A stretch of DNA of 64,000 nt, from positions 186,001 through 250,000 of the forward strand of contig JAAVTG010000051.1 in NCBI GenBank assembly GCA_011947345.1. Reading direction: 5' to 3'. Every line of letters begins with the position of its first letter. The stretch's first letter is position 1. Source of the stretch: Phytophthora quininea. Its lineage: Eukaryota; Oomycota; Peronosporomycetes; Peronosporales; Peronosporaceae. The notes under the pieces are model-generated. The model was given only the letters and a program-made list of their open reading frames with translations, searched no databases and had not been told where the DNA came from. This document shows positions 1-11,824 of this stretch, piece after piece. Position numbers and translations under genes: made by a program.

Positions 1-538
1 GCGCTGGACTCGGAGGTGGGTTTGTAAGTTTTGAACGCAAATAACGGGCGAGATTTGGCTGACGACTCCTCTTGCTTCTGTTTCCCTTTCGTGTCAGCAG
101 AAAGTGACTGGAGCTTTGACGAAATGGTCGAATAACTGCGTCGCCGTAGTGTAAGACTCTTGTTCACTCCGTTCAAGACTACGATATTGAACAATATCGT
201 AGTCACCAGCGGACAGGTGGACCAGGAATCGCTCTCTCGTGCTTGTTCGTCCCTCACTTGCCGAAGCAGCTCGTACTCATGTAAGGAGAAGCCTACTGTC
301 GACTCGTAGTCGAACTCTTCGAGTTGCAATAACCGGAGGAATGCTGACTTACTTAACCGCTGCCCAATTTTGTTTGTGTTGTTTTTCAGCAACAGCTCAC
401 GAACGGTTTTCCTGTGTCGACGTGAAGCAGCGAGAGCTTCATCCAGCCGTTCTGGCTGAACGCGAGCAGTCTCAAACATTCGCATCCACGTGCTGAAGGA
501 GAAGTCGAGAGAAGATGCTGAGCGATACGTAGGTTCTT
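1..538. other. No gene recognised
   Basis: Short reading frames only, none with a domain or signal peptide that I recognise. It probably belongs to the flank of the transposase relic that follows. Confidence 0.4.
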
Positions 539-2182
539 TCAGCGGCTCGGATAAGACGTGGTGGACAAATGCGAGTTGGGGGATTCTGGTAGAACGCCTT
601 GCGAAAGAATGGCCGCTTTTGCCAGCTCGACGAAGTCAATCTCCCCGAAGGAAGGATTGCGACCAAACTTGGATCCAACTCGTAAGTTGTGGCGAACTAT
701 GAAGATGTCTAATATTCTCAAGCCCACGTCCACGGAAATCGTTCGGTTCAACAACTTCTTAAGAGCGGAGTGAAAGCCTTCAAGTTGGCTGGTAGCGACA
801 ATGCGTACAGGCTTTTGCGGCATTCTCGGTAGTCATTATCATGGACGTAAAGGTCGCCAACTCGGATCTGCTTCGCGTTGCTATTCCAGCAACCACTCCA
901 AGTAGCCTCTGTACACGAGAGGTCTGTGAGATCAACAGATTCGACAACTTGCTTAAACTCCTCCTCCATTTCCTCGGGTGGACGCAGCTGACGATCAACC
1001 GTGTATAAGGCACTGCGCAGCTGCTTTTAATCCATTTCTGTTTTGCTTGTGTCGACAGCTTCGACGAAATTCGTTCGATCAGGTGGAACGGGTCTTGCTT
1101 GATGCTGACAGCACTTCCAAATATGTTTGACACCATTCCTCGAACAGCGTTCGCGTTGTCGCTTACGAGAAACAGCTCATTTGAGGGATCCGATGACAGT
1201 GTGGGAGATATCGTCTCCAGCAGCGCACTCGTCTCTTCATTGTTCTCCGAACGGGTCAGTCTTCTCCCCACAATTTGACCTATTTCGTTTTGAACTAACA
1301 GTAGCAATTTTGCATCTTGCAGACCTTCTCGCTGCCCACTACCAGTCCATACCTTTAGCCGCTTGCAGAACTTAACTGAGTGATCTATCCGGAGAACTTT
1401 CCTCACCTTCATCCGCTTCATCAATAATTCACACAGGGGACTATAAATTGAGGTCATCTCCATCCAAATCGACGTCAGCACCTTGCTATCCACAACTCCA
1501 TTGGCACTGCAATACTGCTCCACTGACGGGGAGATGCAGCGCTATAGCTAGGATTGACAGTTTTTAATCGTCGAATCCGCTCCGAAAAAATAGTATACAA
1601 CTTGTAGTACCGCGAAGTTCGACGGCGGCTGACACTAGCGACAACACTTGCAAGTCCATTCGCGGACATGATTCCGTAGTGTACCATGTCGAGCAGATCC
1701 TTAGAATAACCAGTCTTAACACCTAAAATGTAAGGGAAGTGAACAATTGTCTCCACGTTCGTTTGTAGGTACTCGTAGGTGACCGTCGAAAAACACGAAC
1801 GACTTGCTCCAGTGCATTGATACTTCACGTACAGTAAGTCCTGCTTTCCATTAACATCCTCCACCACGCGCTGAAGATACTCTTTCACTCTCGGTGTACA
1901 GAGACAGCTTTTCACAACACACGATGGCTTGCCGTTCTGATTCAGACACTCGGGGACCCACACAACCACTGGACGATCAAACAGGCCGCCTAAAGGACAC
2001 AGTTCTTCCCAGTGGCGTCTGGCTTCTGGTAGGTCAACCGTGGGTGGGAACGCCTTCCTTGCGATCGCGTCTTGAATCGTCCGCTTCTTGGTTTCGCTAT
2101 CCATCTTGGCTAGACCTTGCTGGCTTGTGAAGGGGAGAGAATTCGGACTCCAAAATTTTAGAGATCTGCTATTACCTGACAA
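539..2182 (-). pseudogene. Broken DDE-type transposase
   Basis: Four successive minus-strand frames (1475-2182, 780-1523, 748-969, 539-823) read as one protein of about 540 residues. The N-terminal part has spaced Cys pairs (CLCTP, YQCTGASRSCF) like the Cys-rich region ahead of many eukaryotic transposase cores. The middle part has RIDHSVKF, then LVSDNANAVR and KQDPFHLIER, where Asp residues fit the first two catalytic acids of an RNase H-like DDE fold. The end has SQLEGFHSALKKLLN, matching the usual E-x2-H segment near the last acid. The shifts lie near 1528-1531 (GGGG on the plus strand), near 1030 and near 819 (GG). The superfamily is not certain. It may be a dead copy, or a live one with sequence errors. 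Confidence 0.6.
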
Positions 2183-2201
2183 AATTGATCATAGCGGGGT
2201 G

Positions 2202-2256
2202 TCGGAACCAAAGGTTCCGATCGGAGATGTCGGGGCCTTTCGGCCCCAGCATCTCC
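2202..2256. repeat. Two adjacent hairpins upstream of transposase
   Basis: 2202-2220 is a perfect 8-bp stem with a 3-base loop (TCGGAACC/GGTTCCGA). 2223-2256 is a stem of two parts, GGAGATG with CATCTCC outside and GGGGCC with GGCCCC inside, around the loop TTTC. They sit 20-75 bp upstream of the first Met of the transposase frame, on its 5' side. Confidence 0.65.
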
Positions 2257-2430
2257 AATAAACCGTAGTTTGACTGTGGCCAAAGCAACTTTTACGCCCT
2301 CGATCTCGACCATGTGAAACGCTTATCGACAGCAGAAAGCAGTTCACAAGTTCGTGATCGTGGACGTAGGAGGAAGTTTGGTCATTCTTACAACGCACAA
2401 CTTCTCATCGTTCTATCCTCTAGCTAGCGC

Positions 2431-3632
2431 CTACCACTGCCACGACATGAATAGTTCCAGGTACTTGTAGTTGATGTTAGCTTTGATCTTGTCATCCAGT
2501 AACTCGCTGAGTTTCAACGCTTGCTTCACTTCATCGATAGTCTTTCCTTCGTCCAGCCACCTTCGAGTTTGCATCGTCATAAACTCGTCGAAAAACTGGT
2601 AGTTAATATGCGTCTTGGTCGCGTCAGCTGAGAGTTTGTTCATTTCCTTCCTGACGTAGTCGACAGTTTTTCCGGCCGACAACCAACTGTAGACTTGACC
2701 TCTCATGTATTCATCGTATGTCACTGCGCGTTTAACCGGTTGAGCTTTAGTAGCAAGTTGCTCGACTCGCTTATCCAAGAACATGTCGTAGTACTTAACG
2801 TTCGGGTTGAGTTTGATGGTGCTAGCTGTCAACTTGTCCAGTCCCAACAGCGTTTTCACTTCTTCCGTAGTCTTTCGAGAGTAGAGCCACCCGCTGAGTT
2901 TCCCACTCATGAAAGTGTCGTAGTACTTGTAGTTGGCGCTAGCTTTGAACGCTTCTGCAGACAGATTTTCGAGTCCCAGCGCCTTCTTGACACCGTCGAT
3001 AGATACCCCGGACGCTGTCCAGTATTTCGCCTGATTCTCCATGAACTCGTCGAAATACTTGTAGTTGGCGCTGGTCTTGAGAGCTTCTGCGGATAATGTG
3101 TCCATCCCCAGCAACGTTTTCACGTCATCGATCGAGCGTTCCGACCGCACCCATTCCCACACTTTCTTGGTCACGAAGGTGTCGAAATAGTTCGAGTTGA
3201 CGCTGTACGTGAGAGAGTTGTGGGGCAACCTCTCCATCTCTAGAAGCTTCTTGACGTCGTTCATTGCTTTCCAGAGTTGAATCAATTCTGGATCTTCGTC
3301 TTCATGAACGCATCGAAGTGCTTGAATTTCGGGTGCATCTTGAGTGCCTCAATTGTCAGCTTGTGAAGCCCCGGTGCTTTCAGGACGTAGTCACTCGACT
3401 TATCTTTCTTCGCCCAATTCTTGACTTGCGTTTTTGTAGTCTTCAGATTGTTGCTGGTTTTCGCAACCATGGATTTAAAGTTTAAAGATCCTGCTCTCTC
3501 TTCGCTCTCACCTGGAGCAGTAACCGAGCTGTTTCCGCGTCATAAGTTGAATACCGTAGCCTCCGTGAAAACATTGGAGCTCAAGATGAGAGACAGCACG
3601 AACAACACCGACAGGGTGTGGCACTTGGACAT
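2431..3632 (-). pseudogene. RXLR-class effector with tandem W/Y repeats, interrupted
   Basis: From the ATG at 3632 the frame encodes a typical signal peptide (hydrophobic core VLFVLSLILSS) and then meets an in-frame TGA at 3540-3542. The same frame resumes with an EER motif preceded by acidic residues (dEER-like), which in Phytophthora follows the RXLR motif in secreted host-directed effectors; no clean RXLR is readable in that frame. The rest (2431-3470) has about seven repeats of 35-45 residues, each with a Trp-containing helix, a D/E-V-K-x2-L-G-L/M segment and an N-Y-K-Y-x-D/E-x-F-M segment. This matches the W/Y-type helical repeats of RXLR effectors. A second break, a frameshift near 3285, separates the first repeat from the others. 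The family is secreted and acts inside plant cells; function of this member is unknown. Confidence 0.7.
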
Positions 3633-3870
3633 GGCTGAAAGTTGCAGTCGATTTCTCTGCAAAAGTCAACAATGAAAGCGATGCAGGAGACGAACGACAG
3701 CGCGGCAAATTAGATGCTACATCAAACACTACGCGAGTCCTCCCCGTAAACATCGATTATTTCAGATCCTGAAGCAAGATCGTGTGCTTGGACCATCGCA
3801 CGTTTCGTATTTACATTTTTTGGCCTATCCTAATCAAAATCGCTGTATATGTATACAGCATCTCAAACAA

Positions 3871-6554
3871 CTAGTTTGCGTTTTGTTCTGAAGTCGTGAC
3901 CGACCAAGCATCAGAGTGCAGCGAGGACGAACTGCGTTCCGACGCGTGGATCATATGCTCAAGTATTACCACAATATCTTCGGCGGACGGACGTTCCTGT
4001 GGGTCTTTCTGTAGACAGCAGTCAGCCAAGTCCAGAATCGCCTTCGGACAATCACTCGAGAAACTCGGACGCATTTTTCCTTCCGCCACCAAGCTCAAGA
4101 TCTCCGCTTCCTGAATTTTACCACGATTCGACGTGTTTTCATCGTTCCAATACGGGTAATCGTCGGTATCGATCTCCGACAGCACCACGCCAAACGAGAA
4201 AATATCTGCTGATTCGTCGTAATCTTGACCTAGCAAAACCTCGGGTGCAATCCAGAATGACGTGCCTACACCTGCAGTCATGTGCGTCTCCACTATGCAC
4301 CGCATCCGCGCAATACCAAAGTCGCTCAGTTTGGCCTCCAGGTACATGTTCAGCAGCACATTCTTGGATTTAAGGTCGCGGTGAATCACCTTTGGCTTTC
4401 TCGAGTGAAGATAGGCCAGTGCCTGAGCAATATGCAGTGCAATCGTGGCCTTGTGTGACTCCCACGATAGTCGCTCGTTTTTCAGTTTAAAGCCATGTAG
4501 AACCTCACGCAGGTCTCCATAGTCCATGTACTCTGTGACTGCTGATAAATGCCTCAAGTTGTCCCATGCCACACCAATGAACTCGACGATGCGTGGGTGA
4601 TACAGCACTGCCATCAGAATAATCTCCTTCAAGAAGAGCTCGATCTCCGTTGCAGTAACGTTACGATCCGGTCGGATTTTCTTGATAGCCACGCGACGGC
4701 TTTTGTACTCGCCTATAAACACGAGACCGAAGCCACCTTTGCTGATACATCTGCCGAGCTTGAGCAGTTTGTGGTCAATACGGTTTGTTACTATCACAGG
4801 GTCGTTCAGGAACACTGGGTCAACCTGCACCTGCGTATCGTCGAAGTCGAGAGTGTCCCCAAATTCTTGTGAATAAAAGTCAGCCTTGGAGGAAGAACTG
4901 CGATGTGTTTTCTTGCCGGAAGTCCATTTCCAATGCACAAGTCCCGCCACAACCACCAGCAGAGCACACCCACCTGCTATCAAGCCGATCAACAAAGAAT
5001 TGGATCCACCACCAGATGAGCTATCAACTGAGGATAAACAAAATGCTCTTAGCGGTAAGAAGACAGTTATGTTTGGCAAGGACAACGTACCGACTGTGGT
5101 AGTGCCATTGCTTACGCAAAATGTGAAGTTGTGCGCAGTCTTCCACTCGCCGTCGGTGCATGTTGCAGACTCCGCCGGATGATCAGATTCGTACGCGACC
5201 AAGTTCAAAAGCTGGTTGTACACGGTCGTGCTGATGTTGAAGTCAGTGATATCATTGTCTGCAATGTACCTAAGATCCAGCAGCTCTCGTCAGCGTGAAA
5301 ATAAAAGAAAGGGTGGGAAATGTAAATACTCACAGTTCCTGCAAGTTGTCGACATTAAAAACAACCGTCGGAAAAGATGTGATGCTGTTATTCGTCAAAT
5401 TGCTGTTGAAAAACACCGATATGTTAGCAATAATCACCACAGAATTAAAATAAAACTCACAGAATTTGCACAGCGCAAAAATTATTCGAACACGACGACT
5501 GGATTGAAGAGCCAACGTAGGCTGCAGTCAGGTGGTTCGAGGACATATCGCTGTAGCAATTCACAGAGTTGTCAGTGTATCCTGGAGCCAGTAAAAAAAT
5601 GGACTATCATGACGACTTACAGATACTGCACGTTGTTAAGCCCCTCGAAAAAGGAGTATCCGAACTTGATCATATTGCAATTTCGCAGCGTACTATATCG
5701 TCACCAAAACAAATACTTCAGATAAATAAAACACGTACTGCAAAAATATTTGCTTCACGCATACATATTCAGCGTCGTCGATGGGAAAATGTGGACGCGC
5801 TCTGCGTTAAAGAGGACAAGTCGATGTTCTCCAGGTATCTGAAATAAACGACCTCTATGAGTCCATCGTTCCAATATTCCACCAAGTTATTAACGACTCC
5901 TTACATATTTGTGACAGCGATCGATCCTTCTTCCACCGTGGCAATCGGCAGCGTCGTCCCTGGTAGGTCTTGATCTTGAGGGACAATCGAAATCGTCTGC
6001 GGATATGTGCCTTGCCCAATAACTCTCCTGCATTTAAAAAGAAAAATAAATCACCAACAACATCCACCACCACCAAAAACTCAGAACCTACAAGGTGGTG
6101 AGGTTGTTGGGCACCAATAGGGTCCGTATCGAGTCGATTGGCAGCACATCTGAGGACGTCCATGTCGTTGAGTAGTCCGTATCTCCCTCGTCTCTCAATT
6201 TGACCAAAAACTCCCACGTCTCTGTGGAGTACCCCGCATTCAAACAGGAGCAGGACCCATTCACCACCGTGTAGATCTCCGGACACCCGCCATTAGGGGG
6301 CTTTCTTCTGTTCTGCGCTGCACCGACGGCACTCCGTAGCACGGAATGTCGCTGCTGCTGAGGTTATTGAGTGCGGAATTGACGCCGACCGCCAGCTGCG
6401 TCTCATTGTCATCAAAGTTAGCTGTGAACCATTCCTGGGCCAACTGCTCGGCGGTGGTGGTCGCGGTGGTGGTGGAAGATGAAGACGACTGCGCCTGGAC
6501 TGTGCTGACGGCTAATAGGCAGAGAACCAGCGAGGGAGGATGGCCATGACTTAT
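3871..6554 (-). CDS. LRR receptor-like TKL kinase A, with three frame breaks
   Basis: Seven exons on the minus strand: about 6554-6092, 6027-5905, 5838-5765, 5692-5621, 5550-5461, 5402-5334 and 5269-3871. Exon 1 carries a signal-peptide-like stretch (SLVLCLLAVSTVQA) and a Cys-containing extracellular domain; exons 3-6 encode leucine-rich units; exon 7 encodes the last LRR, a membrane helix (LLIGLIAGGCALLVVVAGLV) and a kinase domain with VAIKK, HRDLKSKN, DFG and APE motifs, of the tyrosine-kinase-like class. Exon borders match genes B and C. Frame is lost at 6534-6536, 6296-6300 and 5783-5785, each a run of G on the plus strand that is one base short of the expected frame; exon 3 is 74 bp against 75 in B and C. 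The first Met depends on the first break. Ligand unknown. Confidence 0.8.
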
Positions 6555-7652
6555 AGAGCACTCCCCTCCAGCAGCCGGTTGCTACTCGCTGGTCGAAATG
6601 CCAAGTGAGACCAGGACAACAATTGACAACTGCTCCGACTCAGCCAATCACCACCGCGCTCTGAAGGGTAGGAAGTGTTCGTCTTGCTTTCATTTCAATG
6701 CCATTCCGCATTAAAAAAATAAAAACTGCGTCGAAGATCTGTGTCGAAGAAGACGTCCTCATGTTTGCGTGCCGTCTCCCAGCGAAGATGATTATCTACA
6801 ACGATCTCCCCATTCAAGACGGCAGCATGTAGGGGATTCAAGAAGCGCGTGCGACCCAACAGGAAACTATGGGCGTGCCAGCAGTCCATGGTTTCCGTGT
6901 TGTTGGCTTCATTTCCGAACTGTGGCACCATGGCAGCCACTTCACCAGCGCTTGGCAGCCCCCGCTTCCATCGCTCAGTTCGCCATTTGCCCGCTCCAGC
7001 TCAAGTCCAAGCTCCAACCTTCGGCCCAGCGATGCACGACGCGTGTATCTGGCGACGAAGACCCCGAGGACCACCGCCTCTTGGTCCGGCTGCGTGACCG
7101 AGTGTGGCAGACAAGCACCCAACCTTCCAGACGAAGCTCTTCAGTAGGGTGGTCTCCTTCCGATGAAGGTTCGCGTAGCTACATTAACTACAGCAGAGAC
7201 CCCACAGTCCACGTCAAGAAGACCTGGATCGCCAGCCAGCGCTGGCTGAGAGCCTCAGTAGCTCCGGAGCTCGTCCTGCGACGTGCACAGTGCAAGACGT
7301 CCGCGCGTGAACGCAGCCAACAAGATCATCATCCTCCACACGAAGGTGGAGAGAAGTTGTTCTAGCCCTGCTAGAACACCCGGCGCAGCCTTCGTCGGGG
7401 AGACCTGCATTCCTAGCTGGTGCGCTTGCGTACTGGCGAGGAACTGGTGTCTTCGGACGTCGCGTTACAGGCCCACGAGTCGGTAGCTAGGATGATAGCT
7501 GCTAGAACTCCTAAGGTGGTGAGGGAGAAGGAGGCGGCGAAAGATAGCCTCAGTTTGGCCGGAATCGTTGACACGGAAATGCACGTGAAGGTCGCTTGAA
7601 AATGGCATGTTCATCCGTGGTGATGCGCCGCCACCGTTTTGACGATGTGAAC
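6555..7652. other. 1.1 kb without a recognised gene
   Basis: Several overlapping frames of 60-200 codons occur on both strands, but none has a domain, signal peptide or splice pattern I can support. A minus-strand stretch near 6800-6860 reads PLHAAVLNGE, which resembles half an ankyrin unit, too short to call. The first 150 bp is likely the promoter of kinase A. Confidence 0.35.
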
Positions 7653-8113
7653 CTATTTTTCAACCCGTTCAAGAAAGCGATGCAGACTCATACCCGTCTG
7701 CTTAGCCCTGCGCTCTGCTGCTGAAAGCGGTCGAGGTATTTTCAATAGTCGTTGGTGAGCATGGCCAAGATGTTTGCTCAACATCCCTCGGTCCAATAAA
7801 GTCGATTCTGCGTCGTCTCGACTGAAATTCGACATGGTTCCCCGTGGAGAAGCTCGTTGGGTAATTGACAACTGAGTCTGGCGCTGCGGCGTTGAAGTTC
7901 GACGGAGATTATGTCTCTCGCCGGCGGCAAGGGCTTTACTGCTCGTCCCGTAATATCCTCCGCATGACCGTCTGGAAAAGTACGAAGACTGCCCGCTCCA
8001 TTGCGCTTCAACCTCTTCTCTCGTGCCACAAGTCGTGGCGGTGTAGAACAAGCAGAAGCGACTCTAACACTGCAACTAAACGAGATTAACGCGAAGAGCG
8101 ACCGCAATTTCAC
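7653..8113 (-). CDS. Possible small secreted protein, broken
   Basis: A minus-strand stretch near 8113-8055 encodes a signal-peptide-like segment (KLRSLFALISFSCSVRVASA), and a different frame continues from about 8050 to a stop at 7653 with a basic, Arg/Ser-rich chain of about 130 residues. Joining them needs a one-base shift near 8040 in a CC run, as seen in neighbouring genes. No ATG is visible at the expected start. It could be a degenerate effector-like gene or chance. I recognise no domain. Confidence 0.25.
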
Positions 8114-8356
8114 GCCACCCAACGCCTACAGCAGCCTTCCCACTGTGACGACGGGGATTTGCCGACTTGTGATTTCACGCTTCCATACCTCCACAGCCAC
8201 CACCGTCGTCGTTCGTACGACTCTCGTACATGGAGAACCCTTGCTGGCGCAGCTCCTATAATACCGAGAGCGAGTCGTTCTATCCGTCATTTCCAATTTG
8301 CCTCCGACTAGGCAAATAGACAACTACCGGACCACTTCGGTACATACCTAGACACG

Positions 8357-9293
8357 ATGAAGGTTTTCGCCGTCACTTTTGCGTTGATCGCTTGCGCTCT
8401 GTCGACGACTTCGGTGGTCGCCGATGGCGCCGAGGATTCTGAGTGGGGGTACAAGACCAACGACACGCATATGGCGAGCCCCGAGCAATGGGCAGAGCAC
8501 TACCCGACGTGCGGCGGTACACGTCAGTCCCCGATCGACATCGAAGTCGTCGGTGGCTGCAGCTCTGAGCAGCGCTCGTTGACCTTCACCGGTGAATGCA
8601 CCGAGTACAAACTCTCGCAGTCGGACGAGTCGTTCAAGGCATCGGTCGACGGCGGTACGTTCTCAAATGGACTTGTAGTTGTGAGCCTCATCTGACTGTA
8701 GAATGAGCAGGTTCCTGCGCGGTATCGGCCAACGGCGCGTCCTACAACATGACTCAGTTCCACCTTCACACGCCGTCCGAGCACACTTTGAACGGCAAGC
8801 ACTTGGACGGAGAAGTCCACTTTGTGCACACCAACGCCGACAGCACCGCCATTCTGGTGACCGGCGTTTTCCTCAAGGGCGTCGATAACGGCGAGACCGA
8901 CGACTGGGTCGCCGCGCTGCTGGATGCGCTTGACACGGTCGCCATGAACGAAACGGTGTCGATGTCCATGTACGTTTACCACCACCATTGTGAATGCATT
9001 GATTATCCGATTAACCGCGGTGCCTATTATCTTTCGGTGACAGGAATTCGTACGCTGAGTTGATCGACACCGCCGCGGACGCTCACGGAGTGTTCAACTA
9101 CCCCGGTAGTCTCACCACCCCCGCCTGCAGCGAGATTGTGGACTGGTGGGTGGTGAAGGAACCGGTCAAGATCACCACCACCGACCTGGGACGATTGCAG
9201 TCCCAGCTGAAGGAGCTCCCCATTACCGACGACGGAAAGAACGCTCGTCCAGTGCAGCCCCTTAATGGCCGTGTAGTCACCGCCTTCCTATAA
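8357..9293 (+). CDS. Secreted alpha-carbonic anhydrase CA1
   Basis: Three exons, 8357-8654, 8711-8969 and 9044-9293, give an intact 268-residue protein. It begins with a signal peptide (VFAVTFALIACALSTTSVVA), so it should act outside the cell or in the secretory path, hydrating CO2 to bicarbonate. Family marks: WGY near the start, RQSPIDI, the zinc ligands in QFHLHTPSEH and EVHFVH, and YPGSLTTPAC with the catalytic-site threonine, then DWWVV. Length is usual for secreted alpha-type enzymes. Both introns are GT..AG and the frame is clean. CA2 lies downstream in the same direction with the same intron positions. Confidence 0.92.
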
Positions 9294-10083
9294 GAAATAC
9301 AACAGTTCACTCTGTTCATCACCACAATTTACGCTGGAATACGAACTGCACAAACAAATGCTGTACGACGCTTACGCGCCGATAGGCGCGAGAGGAAATT
9401 GTTCTATGCTCCCAGTACAGCGGACCATAATCTCGCAATGCCACGACGCCGTTGTGTTGTGTTCGCCATTCGTACTGCTGTGCACAGGATCTGCTCTGTA
9501 GTGACGCTGTCAGCCATCTGGACAGCCACGAACTTCCTCGAAGGGAAACACCGGTAGAAACTTCATGGAGAATTTCTGTCCCCGCGTGCGAAAACGATTT
9601 GCCAGATTCGAAATTGTTTTTGCTACGCACATGTAGACGACGATCTTAAAAAATCGATGCATTGCGCAGAACGAGTTTGCTTCGAAAGGAACCGTATTTA
9701 CCAGGCAAGCGTAGCGTACAACTGTACTAGTACATGCATGTCTGTGATGGTTATGTTTTCTTTCTTTTCGGCAAGATTGGCGGCTTATTTCCTTGGTTGT
9801 GGCTGTCGGGGTAGCAAAACATTTGTCCGACGATTTCCATCTCCCTGGCCCTGCGAACGGTGCTTGATCCCAGGTGTTCCGGTGCTCACGCGTAATTTTA
9901 GTCGATGTCAGGCCGTTCCAGCAGTTCTTGTGAACTCGTGCCAGGATCCCGGGCGAAGCTCTGCTGCCTACGGGACTCTCTGGCGACTCGGCTACAGCTC
10001 AACGATTGTGCGCTCCGATGTTGGAGCCTTCTCACTTCGCATTTTGCTCGCAACATCTAAACGCTCTCGATCGAATCAAACTC
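9294..10083. other. CA1-CA2 spacer
   Basis: 790 bp between the CA1 stop and the CA2 start. No domain-bearing frame. The last part presumably holds the CA2 promoter and 5' leader. Confidence 0.4.
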
Positions 10084-11014
10084 ATGAAGTTCCTCGCTTC
10101 CGTTTCCGCCGCCGTAGCTTTGACTGCCTCCACTGTAGCCGCTGCCGGCGCCAAGGGTGACCCGTGGGGCTATAAGGTCAACGACGTGACCCAGGCCAGT
10201 CCGAACCAATGGGCTGATTACTATCCGGCGTGTGGCGGTTCCTCCCAGTCGCCCATCGACATTGTCACGACGGAGACCAAAGCAAGTGAGAAGCGAGAGA
10301 GCTCGCTGCGATTCCGAGGCGAGTGCCCCAGTTTCAACCTCACTCAGAGCACTGACGACTTCAAGGGCTCCGTCGTCGACAGTACGACCGCTGTTTCAAA
10401 GAAACTTCAAGTGGCCGTCTCGACGTTAACGCTGCGTTGTTTGTGCAGGCTCTTGCAAGGTCAAGGCGAACGGTGCTGTCTACGACTTGGCTCAGTTCCA
10501 CGTGCACGTGCCTTCGGAGCACACAGTGAACGGTGAGCCCTACGACGGCGAAGTGCACTTCGTACACAGCAACAAAAACGGCTCGGCGCTTCTCGTGGTG
10601 GGTATCTTCGTTGAAATCGACCCCAAGGGCAACACCGACCCGTGGCTCGAGTCGGTGATCGACGGTATCGACGATGTCACCCCGACGGGCCAAAGATACT
10701 TGATCTGTAAGTGCAAAAGTCCGATATCTCTTTTGTCTGCAGATACTAACGGTTGGATCATTGCAGGGCGTCTTACTCGAATCTCGTCAAGAAGACCATC
10801 AGATCTGGCACGCTGTTCAATTACCCCGGTAGTCTGACGACCCCTGGATGTGATGAGATCGTGGACTGGTGGGTCGTGCAGAAGCCCATTAAGGTGTCGG
10901 CCAAGGACTTGACTCGCATCAAGGACAACCAGGGAGAGCTCCAAGTCACAGACGAAGGACAAAACGGTCGTCCGGCGCAGCCTCAACGACCGGACGGTCG
11001 TCCAGTTCCAGTAG
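10084..11014 (+). CDS. Secreted alpha-carbonic anhydrase CA2, two frame breaks
   Basis: Exons 10084-10381, 10449-10706 and about 10769-11014. Signal peptide (FLASVSAAVALTASTVAAAG), WGYKVND, SQSPIDI, zinc-ligand segments QFHVHVPSEH and EVHFVH, then YPGSLTTPGC and DWWVVQ. Exon 1 has the same length as in CA1 (298 bp). Exon 2 is 258 bp where CA1 has 259, and the frame slips at the C run 10680-10683; a second slip at CC 10981-10982 hides the C-terminus, whose other frame ends with TAG at 11012-11014 in line with CA1. Each slip would be repaired by a single C, so this may be an active gene with sequence errors rather than a relic. Confidence 0.82.
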
Positions 11015-11824
11015 GCTTTAGGAAAAGAACTAAAGTTTGTGAATTTATTGTGACGTTTGTTTCTGATAGTGCCGCACAGAACCATTGTCGCCAACAACGG
11101 GTGCAGCATCCACAGTGTGAAGAGTTCGAACAATGCAGACCTAAAGCGTCCTAATCCTACAAAAAGTCCTACACAATTTGTCCTAACAGCGTCCTAAGAG
11201 AAAGCAACATGGCTACTTTTGTCCTACTCTCCCTTCTACTTGATTTGTTTCGCTTCGCTCACGCAGTTGTGCAAGACTCCCGCGCGAATTAGATTTAACC
11301 TACTACTTAGACTACCTACTCCGCCGGACGCCCCGCCCCTGACAGACCTCCGCTTCGCTCCGGTTGTCAAGTCGGCTTCAGACCTTAGGACTAGACTTTG
11401 TCCACGTTGCACTTGCAGACACCTTCTTTGGACTTCAAAATCCATCCACGTGTGCAACTTCTTGAGTCTACGGGTGCCATTTCAAGGAGAACGTCAGCAC
11501 AAACACACGTGAAAGATAACTTGTTGGCAAGGGCTGCTGGCCGCGGTGTCGCACACCACAGCACCGCTGCGTTGTAGTCTTCAAGATCATCATGTGCGAG
11601 TGCCTCGCACCGAAAATCGCATCTCTTGAATCACCACCTGAAAGAACTCCTGCTGATGTCGGCAGGGCGTAATAGTCTATCACTGCACTGATAGTGCATG
11701 GGATAGCGGCAAGTGTGTTGTGACATGGTACATTCCGGGTAAGAAGACCCTGTTATAGGAATAATAGTGCATGATAATCGAACGCTTATTGACATCGTTT
11801 GTTGTGAGGATGTAGACGATCGCT
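11015..11824. other. CA2-CA3 spacer
   Basis: 810 bp between the 3' ends of convergent CA2 and CA3. I see no coding frame with family features and no clear repeat. Confidence 0.4.

Noticed and set aside
9657..10160. 167-codon plus-strand frame overlapping the start of CA2
   Set aside because: It runs out of frame into the CA2 signal peptide region and has no domain.
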